A stretch of DNA of 64,000 nt from the NCBI RefSeq assembly GCF_913777995.1, contig NZ_CAJYVE010000050.1:1-64000 (forward strand). Direction: 5' to 3'. Positions 1 through 9,090 of this stretch are shown piece after piece. A model generated the notes under the pieces. It saw nothing but the letters and a program-made list of their open reading frames with translations. It had not been told where the DNA came from and did no database searches. This DNA is from an uncultured Pseudomonas sp. GTDB lineage: Bacteria > Pseudomonadota > Gammaproteobacteria > Pseudomonadales > Pseudomonadaceae. How positions within the stretch are numbered: the stretch's first letter is position 1; each line of letters starts with the position of its first letter. A program made the translations under genes and the position numbers.

Positions 1-2
1 GC

Positions 3-221
3 CTCAAAGTCGGCGACGTGGTCTGGACCAAACCGGAAAAAGGCGGCAAACCCTTCGCCGCCCGCATCACCGCCACGCATGTTCGCAATGACCAGCCCAT
101 CTACCGCCTGACGCTCAAGAGCAAGGCCCAGGACGGCCAGGTCAAACGCGACACCCTGCTGGTCACCCCGAGCCCCCCTTTCTACATCCCAGCGCAGAGA
201 GACTTCATCCCTGGTCATTGA
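3..221 (+). CDS. C-terminal fragment of a Hint/pretoxin-type protein (5' end outside window)
   Basis: The frame is open from the window edge and reads LKVGDVVWTK..., then YRLTLKSK, LLVTPSPPFYIPAQ and a stop after IPGH. This pattern (VGD near the start, Y-R-L, then a TPxHPFY-like strand) resembles the Hint domain placed before toxins in Rhs and other polymorphic toxins. The usual HPFY histidine is replaced by proline, and the frame stops right after the motif instead of continuing into a toxin. It may be a decayed or displaced Hint remnant. The downstream 222-394 stretch holds no recognisable gene. Family assignment is by motif only, and the upstream part is not visible. Confidence 0.45.
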   Translation, partial: LKVGDVVWTKPEKGGKPFAARITATHVRNDQPIYRLTLKSKAQDGQVKRDTLLVTPSPPFYIPAQRDFIPGH

Positions 222-394
222 CCTCAAGCGCCATCCCGTCGAAATGCTCCTCGCCTGTTTTGACTCGCTGACGCTCGCCCTGCGCGCCAGCCTAAGGCTG
301 TTACTCGCTTCGCTCGTTGCGCCTTGCCTGACCTTGGCTCGCCGACTGGTGGTACAAGACCAGGCAGACAACGCCCCTCGCCCTCCCCCTTCGG

Positions 395-1015
395 TCAGGC
401 TCGGCGCGCCACCAGCAACACCGACGCCGCGCTGGCCAGCAGGCCCGAGCACAGGCGGTTGAATACCCGGCGACTGGCCGGTTTGGCGAACAGGCGGCGC
501 GCATGCACGCCCATCCAGGCGTACAGGGCAATGGCCACGCATTCCATCACCAGAAACAACGCACCGAGCTGGGCGAATTGCGCGGTTACGTCGCGGCCGG
601 GGTCGACGAACTGCGGCAGAAAGGCGGTGAACAGCAAAATCGCCTTGGGGTTGCCGATGGCCACCAGAAACTCCTGACGCGCCAGGCGGCCGATGCCGGG
701 GGTGTCGGCGGCGGCCAGGCCCTCGCCTTGCGGGTTGGCGCGCCACAGCTGCACGGCCAGCCAGAACAGGTAGGCCGCGCCGACCACCTTGATGCCGTGG
801 AACAGCCACTCGGAGGTGTGCAGCACAGCGGCCAGGCCCACGGCGGCCAGGGCGATCATCAGGGCGAAGGCCAGCAGGCGCCCGGCGCCACCCGAGCAGG
901 CGCGCATGAAGCCGTAGCGGCTGGCGTTGCTGACCGAGAGCAGGTTGTTCGGCCCGGGGGCCATGTTCAGGGCGAAGCAGGCGGGGATGAAAACAGCGAG
1001 GGTGGAAAGGTCCAT
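395..1015 (-). CDS. LysE/RhtB-family amino acid exporter
   Basis: A 206-residue inner-membrane protein with about six hydrophobic segments. The N-terminal NMAPGPNNLL motif is diagnostic of the LysE/RhtB family, which exports amino acids or homoserine lactones with proton exchange. A second family feature, IGNPKAILLFTAFLPQFV, lies mid-protein. The start is supported by AGGAG seven bases upstream of the ATG. Length fits the family. The substrate cannot be read from sequence. The gene stands alone, divergent from ligB across about 200 bases. Confidence 0.88.
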   Translation of the reverse strand: MDLSTLAVFIPACFALNMAPGPNNLLSVSNASRYGFMRACSGGAGRLLAFALMIALAAVGLAAVLHTSEWLFHGIKVVGAAYLFWLAVQLWRANPQGEGLAAADTPGIGRLARQEFLVAIGNPKAILLFTAFLPQFVDPGRDVTAQFAQLGALFLVMECVAIALYAWMGVHARRLFAKPASRRVFNRLCSGLLASAASVLLVARRA

Positions 1016-1104
1016 GGAGGGCTCCTGGGTGTGGCGGCTTTGGGCAATCTGTCATGCCTGCTGCATGCGCTCCAGACACAGCCAGCTGCGGATATGCCCC
1101 CTGA

Positions 1105-2904
<1,800 letters not shown>

Positions 2905-2946
2905 TGCCGGGTTGTTGCCCTCGCCCGGCTTGCACAAGGAGTTCAC

Positions 2947-3363
2947 ATGAAGCGGTACTGCTCTTTCATCCTGGCCCTGGCCTGCGTAACCGGTGCGCCA
3001 GTGTTGCTGGCCGCCGAAGCAGCCCCCGCCCCGGCCGTGCCGGAGTGCGTGGCCAAGAGCCAAGAGATCAACGGCAAGATCCAGGAGGCCAAGACCGATG
3101 GCCGCAAGCAGGAACAGGCCGGTTTGCAGAAGGCGCTGAGCGAGGTCAAGGCCAATTGCAGCGAGACCTCGCTGCTCAAGGAGCGCGAACAGAAGGTGCT
3201 GGATGCCAAGCGCGAAGTGACCCGCCGCCAGACCGACCTGAACAAGGCCATGGCCAAGGGCGACCCGGAGCGCATCAACAAGCGCAAGGACAAGCTCGCC
3301 GAGTCGCGCAAGGAACTGATCGACGCGCAGGCCGAGCTGGAGAAGGTGCAGAGCCAGGAATGA
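2947..3363 (+). CDS. DUF1090 family periplasmic protein
   Basis: A 138-residue protein with a Sec signal peptide (about residues 1-22, ending VLLAAEA) followed by a highly charged helical region rich in Lys, Glu and Gln that should form a coiled coil. Two cysteines (PECVAK and ANCSET) flank the first helix. This matches the DUF1090/YqjC family, small periplasmic proteins of unknown role. AAGGAG lies just upstream of the ATG. It follows ligB by 42 bases on the same strand and may be cotranscribed with it. Confidence 0.82.
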   Translation: MKRYCSFILALACVTGAPVLLAAEAAPAPAVPECVAKSQEINGKIQEAKTDGRKQEQAGLQKALSEVKANCSETSLLKEREQKVLDAKREVTRRQTDLNKAMAKGDPERINKRKDKLAESRKELIDAQAELEKVQSQE

Positions 3364-3390
3364 GCGAGCCGGAAGGGTCGGCTGTAGCCG

Positions 3391-3635
3391 CGATACTGTT
3401 CAGTTAGGCGGCATGTGGCCCGGTGGGAGCGGCTTGAGCCGCAATACTGTTCGGTTAAACGCTTTGCGGCTTGGTGGGAGCGAGCTTGCTCGCGAAAGCG
3501 CCAGGAAATTCACTGCATCTGCTGTGAACAGGCGCTCGCTTCGCGGCTGAAGCCGCTCCTACCCGGCCTGACTGACCCGTATTGCGGCTGTTCGGTCAGA
3601 CCGGGTAGGAGCTTCAGCGGTTTTGCTCACCCGGT
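3391..3635. repeat. Composite REP/MITE-like repeat cluster
   Basis: A full composite element occupies 3441-3589. It has a left end GCAATACTGTTCGGTTAA, a REP arm GTGGGAGCGAGCTTGCTCGC (3474-), a core CCAGGAAATTCACTGCATCT running into GCTGTGAAC (3501-3529), a second arm CTTCGCGGCTGAAGCCGCTC and a right end ACCCGTATTGCGG that is roughly inverted to the left end. Partial copies flank it at 3391-3442 and 3587-3635. Related copies lie at 13447, 20630, 28488, 34605 and 54385. Confidence 0.85.
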
Positions 3636-3637
3636 TT

Positions 3638-4039
3638 TCAAGCCGCTGCCGGCGAAGCGGAGGCGACGAACAGGCCGATGATCAGGCCCAGGCCGACGAT
3701 GAAGGCGATGGAGCGCAGCAGCGCCAGGTCGGCCAGGTAGAAGATGATGTACAGCAGGCGGGTGGTGATGAACAGCACCGCCAGCACGTCGATGGTCACC
3801 AGTTGGGCGTTGCCGGCAATGTGCGCGATGATCACCGCGGCGGCGAAGCCCGGCAGCACTTCGAAGCTGTTCAATTGCGCCGCATGGGCGCGCCGCGGCA
3901 GGCCCTGGAGTTTTTCCAGGAAGGCCCGGGGGTCATGGTTGTGGCCGGGGCGGAATTTGCCGCTGCTGATCTTGGCGATCACCGAGCAGATCAGCGGCAG
4001 GAGGATGGCAACCAACACACACCAGAAAGCGACTGTCAT
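3638..4039 (-). CDS. MAPEG family membrane protein
   Basis: A 133-residue protein with four predicted membrane helices. The motif ISSGKFRPGHNHDPRAFLEK with RRAHAAQLNSFE matches bacterial MAPEG-family (membrane-associated eicosanoid and glutathione metabolism) proteins. Their substrates in bacteria are mostly unknown. It lies ten bases downstream of the EamA transporter gene, so the two form an operon. AAGGACAG precedes the ATG. It is a clear paralogue of the protein at 6442-6840, starting with the same MTVAF and sharing HNxDPRAFL, RRAH and FYLAD. Confidence 0.85.
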   Translation of the reverse strand: MTVAFWCVLVAILLPLICSVIAKISSGKFRPGHNHDPRAFLEKLQGLPRRAHAAQLNSFEVLPGFAAAVIIAHIAGNAQLVTIDVLAVLFITTRLLYIIFYLADLALLRSIAFIVGLGLIIGLFVASASPAAA

Positions 4040-4049
4040 AGGTCTGTCC

Positions 4050-4886
4050 TTATTTGAGCTTCATGACCAGCATGCCGAGCAGCACCAGGCCACAAGCTAA
4101 GAGCCGGGGCACGCCAAAAGGTTCTTTCAGGTAGCGCATGCCGAGCAGCACCACCAGCAGCACGCTCACCTCGCGCAACGCCGCTGCCTCCGCCACCGAA
4201 CCCAGCTGCATGGCCCACAGCACCAAAGCGTAGCTGGCCAGCACGCACACCCCCACGCACAGCGCCAGTTTCCATTGCTGGCGGCAGAAGCCCTGCAGGG
4301 CCTGGCGCTTGTAACAGGCGCCGAGCAGCGGAAAGGGCCAGGCGCTGATCAGGGTCAGCCATACCAGGTAGTCCAGCGCCGGCACGCCGAGCTTCAACGC
4401 CTGGCCGTCGATCCAGGTGTAGCTGCCGATGCACAGGCCGATCAGCGCCACCACCGGCAGAATGTTCCACGGCAGACGCACCCCGCCGCCGCCCTGCCAG
4501 AGCAGGCAGGCCATGCCGCAGGGAATCAGCAGAATGCCGGCGATCTGCTGGGCGCTGAGCTGTTCGCCGCCGAACACCAAAGTCAGCGCCAGCACCACCA
4601 GCGGTGACAGGCCGCGCATCAAGGGGTAGACCAGCCCCAGGTCGCCGACCCGGTAGGCCTGGATCAGCAGGTAGCGGTAAGCGAGTTCGAACAGCGCCGA
4701 GGCCACCAGCCAGGGCCATACCGCTGCGGGGGGCGGGCTGACGAAACCCACGGCGAGCAACGCACAGAGCAGCGCCACGCCGTCCATCGCGGCAATCACC
4801 AGCAGGCGCTCGCCACTGAACTTCACCAGGGTGTTCCACACGGCATGCAGCACCGCCGCCAGCAGCACCAGAACTGTCGCCAACAC
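4050..4886 (-). CDS. EamA/DMT-family transporter
   Basis: A 278-residue inner-membrane protein with about ten hydrophobic segments arranged as two EamA-type halves, the architecture of drug/metabolite transporters. Family cues are AVWNTLVKFSG near the N-terminus and YRVGDLGLVYPLMRGLSPL in the first half. The start is GTG at 4886 with GAGGAG a few bases upstream. It is first in a two-gene operon with the MAPEG gene. The transported compound is unknown. Confidence 0.85.
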   Translation of the reverse strand: MLATVLVLLAAVLHAVWNTLVKFSGERLLVIAAMDGVALLCALLAVGFVSPPPAAVWPWLVASALFELAYRYLLIQAYRVGDLGLVYPLMRGLSPLVVLALTLVFGGEQLSAQQIAGILLIPCGMACLLWQGGGGVRLPWNILPVVALIGLCIGSYTWIDGQALKLGVPALDYLVWLTLISAWPFPLLGACYKRQALQGFCRQQWKLALCVGVCVLASYALVLWAMQLGSVAEAAALREVSVLLVVLLGMRYLKEPFGVPRLLACGLVLLGMLVMKLK

Positions 4887-5094
4887 GCCGCCTCTCCTCG
4901 CGCCAATGAGCCCGGAGCATAACCCGCAGGCCTGGCCTATCGACAGGCCAGGCCCCGCTCAAGGCGGCAAATGTGGCAAAAGATTTCCCGTTTCCTGCAC
5001 TATCCCCCTCTTCCCGTGGTCAATCGTCGCCACCGGAATCGCGCGCCGCCTGCCATGCAGGCCCTGCGCATGCCTTGCCACACCCTGATATGGA

Positions 5095-6369
5095 ATGAAT
5101 ACGGAACTACGGATGCTTGAACTTGCTGCTGCTTTCATCTGCCTCACCACCCTGCTCACTTATGTGAACTACCGCTTCATCGGCCTGCCGCCGACCATCG
5201 GCGTGATGGTCACCGCACTGCTGTTCTCGCTCGGCCTGCAAGGCCTGAGCCTGATGGGCTTTCCCGGCCTGGAAGAGCACGTGCAAGAACTGATCGGCCA
5301 GATCGACTTCGGCGACCTGCTGATGAACTGGATGCTGTCGTTCCTGCTGTTCGCCGGCGCACTGCACGTCAACCTGGCGGACCTGCGCAGCTACCGCTGG
5401 CCCATCGGTTTTCTGGCGACCTTCGGCGTGCTGATTGCCACTTTCGCGATCGGCAGCCTGGCCTGGTGGGTGTTCGCGATGTTCGGCTGGCACGTCAGTT
5501 ACCTGTACTGCCTGCTGTTCGGCGCGCTGATCTCGCCCACCGACCCCATCGCCGTGCTGGGCGTGCTGCGTACCGCCAACGCCTCCAAACCGCTGAAGAC
5601 CACCATCGTGGGTGAGTCGCTGTTCAACGACGGCACCGCGGTGGTGGTGTTCACCGTGCTGCTGGGCATCGCCCAACTGGGTGAAACCCCGAGCGTGACC
5701 GACACCGCCATCCTGTTCGCCCATGAGGCCATTGGCGGCGTGCTGTACGGCGGGCTGATCGGCTATGTGGTGTACCTGATGATCAAGAGCATCGAGCAGT
5801 ACCAGATCGAGGTAATGCTGACCCTGGCGCTGGTCATCGGCGGCTCGGCACTGGCCTCGGAGCTGCACGTTTCCGCGCCTATCGCCATGGTGGTGGCGGG
5901 GCTGATCATCGGTAACCTGGGGCGCAACCTGGCGATGAACGACATGACCCGCCGCTACATGGACGGTTTCTGGGAACTGCTCGACGACATTCTCAACTCG
6001 CTGCTGTTCACGCTGATCGGCATGGAGCTGCTGCTGTTGCCGTTCTCCTGGCAGCACCTGTCGGCCGCCGCCCTGCTGGCGCTGGTCATCGTGCTGTCGC
6101 GCTTCATCACCGTGGCCCCAGGCATCCTGCTGCTGCGCCGCTGGCGCGAGGTGCCGCGCGGCACCATCCGCATCCTCACCTGGGGCGGCCTGCGCGGCGG
6201 TGTGTCGGTGGCCCTGGCCCTGGCGCTGCCGGCCGGTCCGGAGCGCGACGTGCTGCTGAGCATCACCTACATCGTGGTGTTGCTGTCGATCCTGCTGCAG
6301 GGGCTGACCATCGGCAAACTGGTGCGCTCGGTAACCCGCCAGCCGGACGCGCAGACCACCGAGCATTAA
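5095..6369 (+). CDS. CPA1-type Na+/H+ antiporter
   Basis: A 424-residue protein with 11-12 hydrophobic helices. It has the CPA1 exchanger signatures ISPTDPIAVLG and GESLFNDGTAVVVF, whose Asn-Asp pair forms the ion-binding site, plus TWGGLRGGVSVALALALP near the C-terminus. It should exchange cytoplasmic sodium or potassium for protons. The ATG at 5095 has little ribosome-binding sequence. An in-frame ATG at 5113 (MLELAAA) follows GGAACTACGG and is an equally good start. It is a single gene flanked by REP sequences. Confidence 0.9.
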   Translation: MNTELRMLELAAAFICLTTLLTYVNYRFIGLPPTIGVMVTALLFSLGLQGLSLMGFPGLEEHVQELIGQIDFGDLLMNWMLSFLLFAGALHVNLADLRSYRWPIGFLATFGVLIATFAIGSLAWWVFAMFGWHVSYLYCLLFGALISPTDPIAVLGVLRTANASKPLKTTIVGESLFNDGTAVVVFTVLLGIAQLGETPSVTDTAILFAHEAIGGVLYGGLIGYVVYLMIKSIEQYQIEVMLTLALVIGGSALASELHVSAPIAMVVAGLIIGNLGRNLAMNDMTRRYMDGFWELLDDILNSLLFTLIGMELLLLPFSWQHLSAAALLALVIVLSRFITVAPGILLLRRWREVPRGTIRILTWGGLRGGVSVALALALPAGPERDVLLSITYIVVLLSILLQGLTIGKLVRSVTRQPDAQTTEH

Positions 6370-6386
6370 GCCGAGGGCTGGAGACT

Positions 6387-6438
6387 GGTAGGCGCGGCTT
6401 CAGCCGCGCAAGGATTCCCGGCTGAAGCCGGTCCTACA
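6387..6438. repeat. REP pair (BIME)
   Basis: Two imperfect palindromes, GGTAGGCGCGGCTTCAGCCG and CCCGGCTGAAGCCGGTCCTA, lie head to head just after the antiporter gene, a typical Pseudomonas 3'-end REP doublet. It could act as a mild terminator or mRNA stabiliser between the converging antiporter and MAPEG genes. Confidence 0.75.
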
Positions 6439-6441
6439 GGC

Positions 6442-6840
6442 CTAGCCTGATGGCAGGATGGCCAGGCCGAACAGCGCGGTGATCAGCCCGAAGCCTGCCA
6501 GCCAGGCCAGCGAGCGCAGCAGGTCGCAGTCGGCCAGGTAAAAAGCGATGAACAGCAGGCGGCTGAGCACGAAGGCGACAGCCAGCAGGGCGATGGTTCG
6601 CGCCTGGCCCGGCGCTGCCAGCCAGGCCGCGAACACGCCGCAGGCGAACGCCGGGTTGGTCTCGAAACCGTTGAGATGAGCGTTGTGGGCGCGCCGGGCC
6701 AAACCCTGCACGCCATCGAGAAACGCCCGAGGGTCGCGATTGTGGTGCAGCCGGTAACGCCCGCTGCTGATCCTGGCAATGAACGCGCACAGGTACGGCA
6801 GCGTCAGCGCGATCCACACGCATACGAAAGCGACGGTCAT
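6442..6840 (-). CDS. MAPEG family membrane protein (second paralogue)
   Basis: A 132-residue four-helix membrane protein sharing MTVAFxCV, IARISSGRY, HNRDPRAFLD, RRAHNAHLNGFE and IAFYLADCDLLRS with the product at 3638-4039, so the two are paralogues. I chose the ATG at 6840 because AAGGAGCGGAGGT lies directly upstream and the paralogue starts at the same residue; the frame is open further upstream to 6903. It is monocistronic and converges with the antiporter gene. Its role is unknown beyond the family. Confidence 0.82.
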   Translation of the reverse strand: MTVAFVCVWIALTLPYLCAFIARISSGRYRLHHNRDPRAFLDGVQGLARRAHNAHLNGFETNPAFACGVFAAWLAAPGQARTIALLAVAFVLSRLLFIAFYLADCDLLRSLAWLAGFGLITALFGLAILPSG

Positions 6841-7056
6841 ACCTCCGCTCCTTCCTGCTGGCTTCATGCCGCGTCGGCCAAGACCGTATGCCGGCCGATG
6901 CAATGCTCCTGAATGCCAAGTCTAGCCGCCGCTGCCGTGCGCCGAACGCGCTGGGCCAGGGGCCGGATGAACGGATTGTGTTAAAAAAATGCGGCAGCTC
7001 CCGGCACTGCACGTACACTCAGGGCTGTGTCCGGTTGCCGCTATGCAGGAGCAAGC

Positions 7057-7875
7057 ATGTCCACCCCCGAGAAACCGCCCACCCCGGGCGGCGCCCCGAT
7101 GATTCCCGACCAACGCCGCGAGCAGATGCTGCGCCAGCTGCGCAAGCACCAGGTGCTCAGCGTCCATCAGTTGATGGAAATGTTCGACTGCTCGCACATG
7201 ACCATCCGTCGTGACATCGCTCTGCTGGAACAACAGGGCCGTGCGTATTCGGTCACCGGAGGGGTGCGCATCGCCAGCCAGTTGCACAGCGAGCCCAGCC
7301 ACCAGTCCAAGGCGGTGGTCGAGCTGCCGCAGAAGCAGGCCATGGCACGCCTGGCCGCCAGCCTGCTGCACCCGGACATGACCGTGTACCTGGACGCCGG
7401 CACCACCACCCTGGAGATCGTCCCGCACATCACCGCGCTAACGGGCATGACCGTGGTCACCAACGACTTCGGCATCGTGCAGGCCCTGGCCGACGCCAAC
7501 CATGTGGACGTCATTCACACCGGCGGGTTGCTCGACCATCCCAACATCTCCAGCGTCGGCGGCCTGGCGGCGGCGACCCTGCGCCAGCTGGCCACCGACA
7601 TCGCGTTCATCTCCACCAGTTCCTGGGACCTGCAGCGCGGCACCACCACGCCCTCGGCGCTGAAGGTCGAGGTCAAGCAGGCGGCCATGCAGTCGGCCTC
7701 GCGCAGCGTGTTGATCGCCACCAGCTCCAAATACGGCACCTTCGGCATGTACAAGGTCGCCGCCCTGGAACAGTTCGACACCCTCATCACCGACGACGCC
7801 CTCACCCCCGCCGCTGCCGACAGCATTCGCCACCAGCGCATCGAACTGCTGCTGGCGGCCGCCCAGGTTTCCTGA
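7057..7875 (+). CDS. DeoR-family transcriptional regulator of the tetronate operon
   Basis: A 272-residue DeoR/GlpR-type regulator. An N-terminal winged helix-turn-helix (VLSVHQLMEMFDCSHMTIRR, about residues 30-50) is followed by a sugar-phosphate-sensing domain with YLDAGTTTLEI and VVTNDFGI. Such proteins repress catabolic operons and release DNA when a phosphorylated intermediate binds. The ATG at 7057 is chosen over an upstream GTG at 7027 because AGGAG precedes it. It lies directly upstream of ltnD in the same direction, with an operator-like gap between them, so regulation of that operon is likely but inferred. Confidence 0.87.
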   Translation: MSTPEKPPTPGGAPMIPDQRREQMLRQLRKHQVLSVHQLMEMFDCSHMTIRRDIALLEQQGRAYSVTGGVRIASQLHSEPSHQSKAVVELPQKQAMARLAASLLHPDMTVYLDAGTTTLEIVPHITALTGMTVVTNDFGIVQALADANHVDVIHTGGLLDHPNISSVGGLAAATLRQLATDIAFISTSSWDLQRGTTTPSALKVEVKQAAMQSASRSVLIATSSKYGTFGMYKVAALEQFDTLITDDALTPAAADSIRHQRIELLLAAAQVS

Positions 7876-7959
7876 TTCCCCCGCATTTCCGGCTGCCGCC
7901 TCGCTGGCAGCCGACCTGAACGTCCGCTTCGCCAGCGCTTTGCAGGGCCTGGATACTTT

Positions 7960-8027
7960 GTTGGAGCGCGCTTGCTCGCGAAAGGATGCACCACGTCGTA
8001 AAGCCTTTCACGAGCCAGCTCGCCCCC
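7960..8027. repeat. Degenerate REP pair
   Basis: GGAGCGCGCTTGCTCGCGAA and TTTCACGAGCCAGCTCGCCC form an inverted pair about 68 bases long, a decayed form of the GAGCGAGCTTGCTCGCGAA repeat seen elsewhere. It sits 3' of the DeoR-type gene and may insulate it from the ltnD operon promoter. Confidence 0.65.
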
Positions 8028-8059
8028 GCAGAGGCTGTTTCCCGGAAACCGGTCGTCGA

Positions 8060-8130
8060 TGTGAACATTTGTTAAATTGAAAAAATACTTCACATTATTT
8101 GTTCACTGATCCACTATCGGCTTCACATTT
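8060..8130 (+). promoter_or_regulatory. Probable operator/promoter of the ltnD-otn operon
   Basis: An AT-rich patch in otherwise GC-rich DNA carries GTGAACATTTGTT (8061-8073), TTCACATTATTTGTTCAC (8089-8106) and TTCACATTT (8122-8130), i.e. TTCACA-type half-sites in both orientations. A sigma70-like promoter TTGTTA-N18-CATTAT (8069-8098) overlaps them. Repeated half-sites over the promoter suit a DeoR-type repressor encoded just upstream. The binding protein is inferred. Confidence 0.5.
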
Positions 8131-8190
8131 CAGAACAATCAAGCCGTCAGCCAGCATGACGCGCGACGGCACAGACCGAGGATGACTGCA

Positions 8191-9087
8191 ATGACTCAAT
8201 CGAATGTCGGTGTGATCGGCCTGGGCGCCATGGGTCTGGGCATTGCCCGCTCCCTGCTGCGCAATGGCTTCAAGGTGCATGCCTGCGACGTGCGCAACGA
8301 GGTGGTGCAGGCATTCGCCGCCGAGGGCGGTGTGGCCTGCGCTTCGCCGGCCGAGATGGCCGCCGCCTGCGACGTGGTCATCACAGTAGTGGTCAATGCC
8401 GAGCAGACCGAGACCGTATTGTTCGGTGACCACGGTGCCGTCGCCGGCCTGCGCCCTGGCAGCCTGGTGATCGGCTGCGCCACCGTTGCCCCGACCTTCG
8501 CCGTGGAGCTGGGCCAGCGCCTGGCCGACAAGGGCCTGGCCTACCTCGATGCGCCGATCTCCGGTGGCGCCGCCAAGGCCGCCGCGGGCCAGATGACCAT
8601 GATGACCTCCGGCCCTGCCGACGCCTACGCCAAGGCCGAAGCCGTGCTGGCCGGCATGGCGGGCAAGGTGTACCGCCTCGGTGACGTCCACGGCCTGGGC
8701 TCCAAGGTCAAGATCATCAACCAGTTGCTGGCCGGTGTGCACATCGCCGCCAGCGCCGAAGCCATGGCCCTGGGCCTGCGCGAAGGCGTGGATGCCGATG
8801 CCCTGTACGAAGTGATCACCAACAGCGCCGGTAACTCGTGGATGTTCGAGAACCGCGTGCCGCACATCCTCAACGCCGACTACACGCCGCTGTCGGCCGT
8901 GGACATCTTCGTCAAGGACCTGGGCCTGGTGCTGGATACCGCCCGCACCAGCAAATTCCCGCTGCCGCTGTCGGCCACCGCTCACCAGATGTTCATGCAG
9001 GCCTCCAGCGCCGGTTTCGGTCGCGAGGACGACTCTGCGGTCATCAAGATCTTCCCAGGCATCGAACTGCCCAAGGCCAAGGAGTAA
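8191..9087 (+). CDS. ltnD: L-threonate dehydrogenase (2-hydroxyacid dehydrogenase family)
   Basis: A 298-residue 3-hydroxyisobutyrate-type dehydrogenase. It has the NAD-binding GVIGLGAMGLGIARSLL at the N-terminus, the substrate loop APISGGAAKAAAGQM and the catalytic lysine in GSKVKIINQLL. In the characterised pathway LtnD oxidises L-threonate to 2-oxo-tetronate. Its position ahead of otnK, otnC and otnI supports that assignment over other family members. The ATG at 8191 has GAGG at proper spacing; an ATG at 8182 is too close to it. First gene of a five-gene operon, followed after 3 bases by otnK. Confidence 0.88.
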   Translation: MTQSNVGVIGLGAMGLGIARSLLRNGFKVHACDVRNEVVQAFAAEGGVACASPAEMAAACDVVITVVVNAEQTETVLFGDHGAVAGLRPGSLVIGCATVAPTFAVELGQRLADKGLAYLDAPISGGAAKAAAGQMTMMTSGPADAYAKAEAVLAGMAGKVYRLGDVHGLGSKVKIINQLLAGVHIAASAEAMALGLREGVDADALYEVITNSAGNSWMFENRVPHILNADYTPLSAVDIFVKDLGLVLDTARTSKFPLPLSATAHQMFMQASSAGFGREDDSAVIKIFPGIELPKAKE

Positions 9088-9090
9088 CCC

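Noticed and set aside
3441-3589. CRISPR array suspected from repeated palindromes
   Set aside because: Repeats are scattered singly through intergenic spaces, not regularly spaced with unique spacers, and no cas genes are present.
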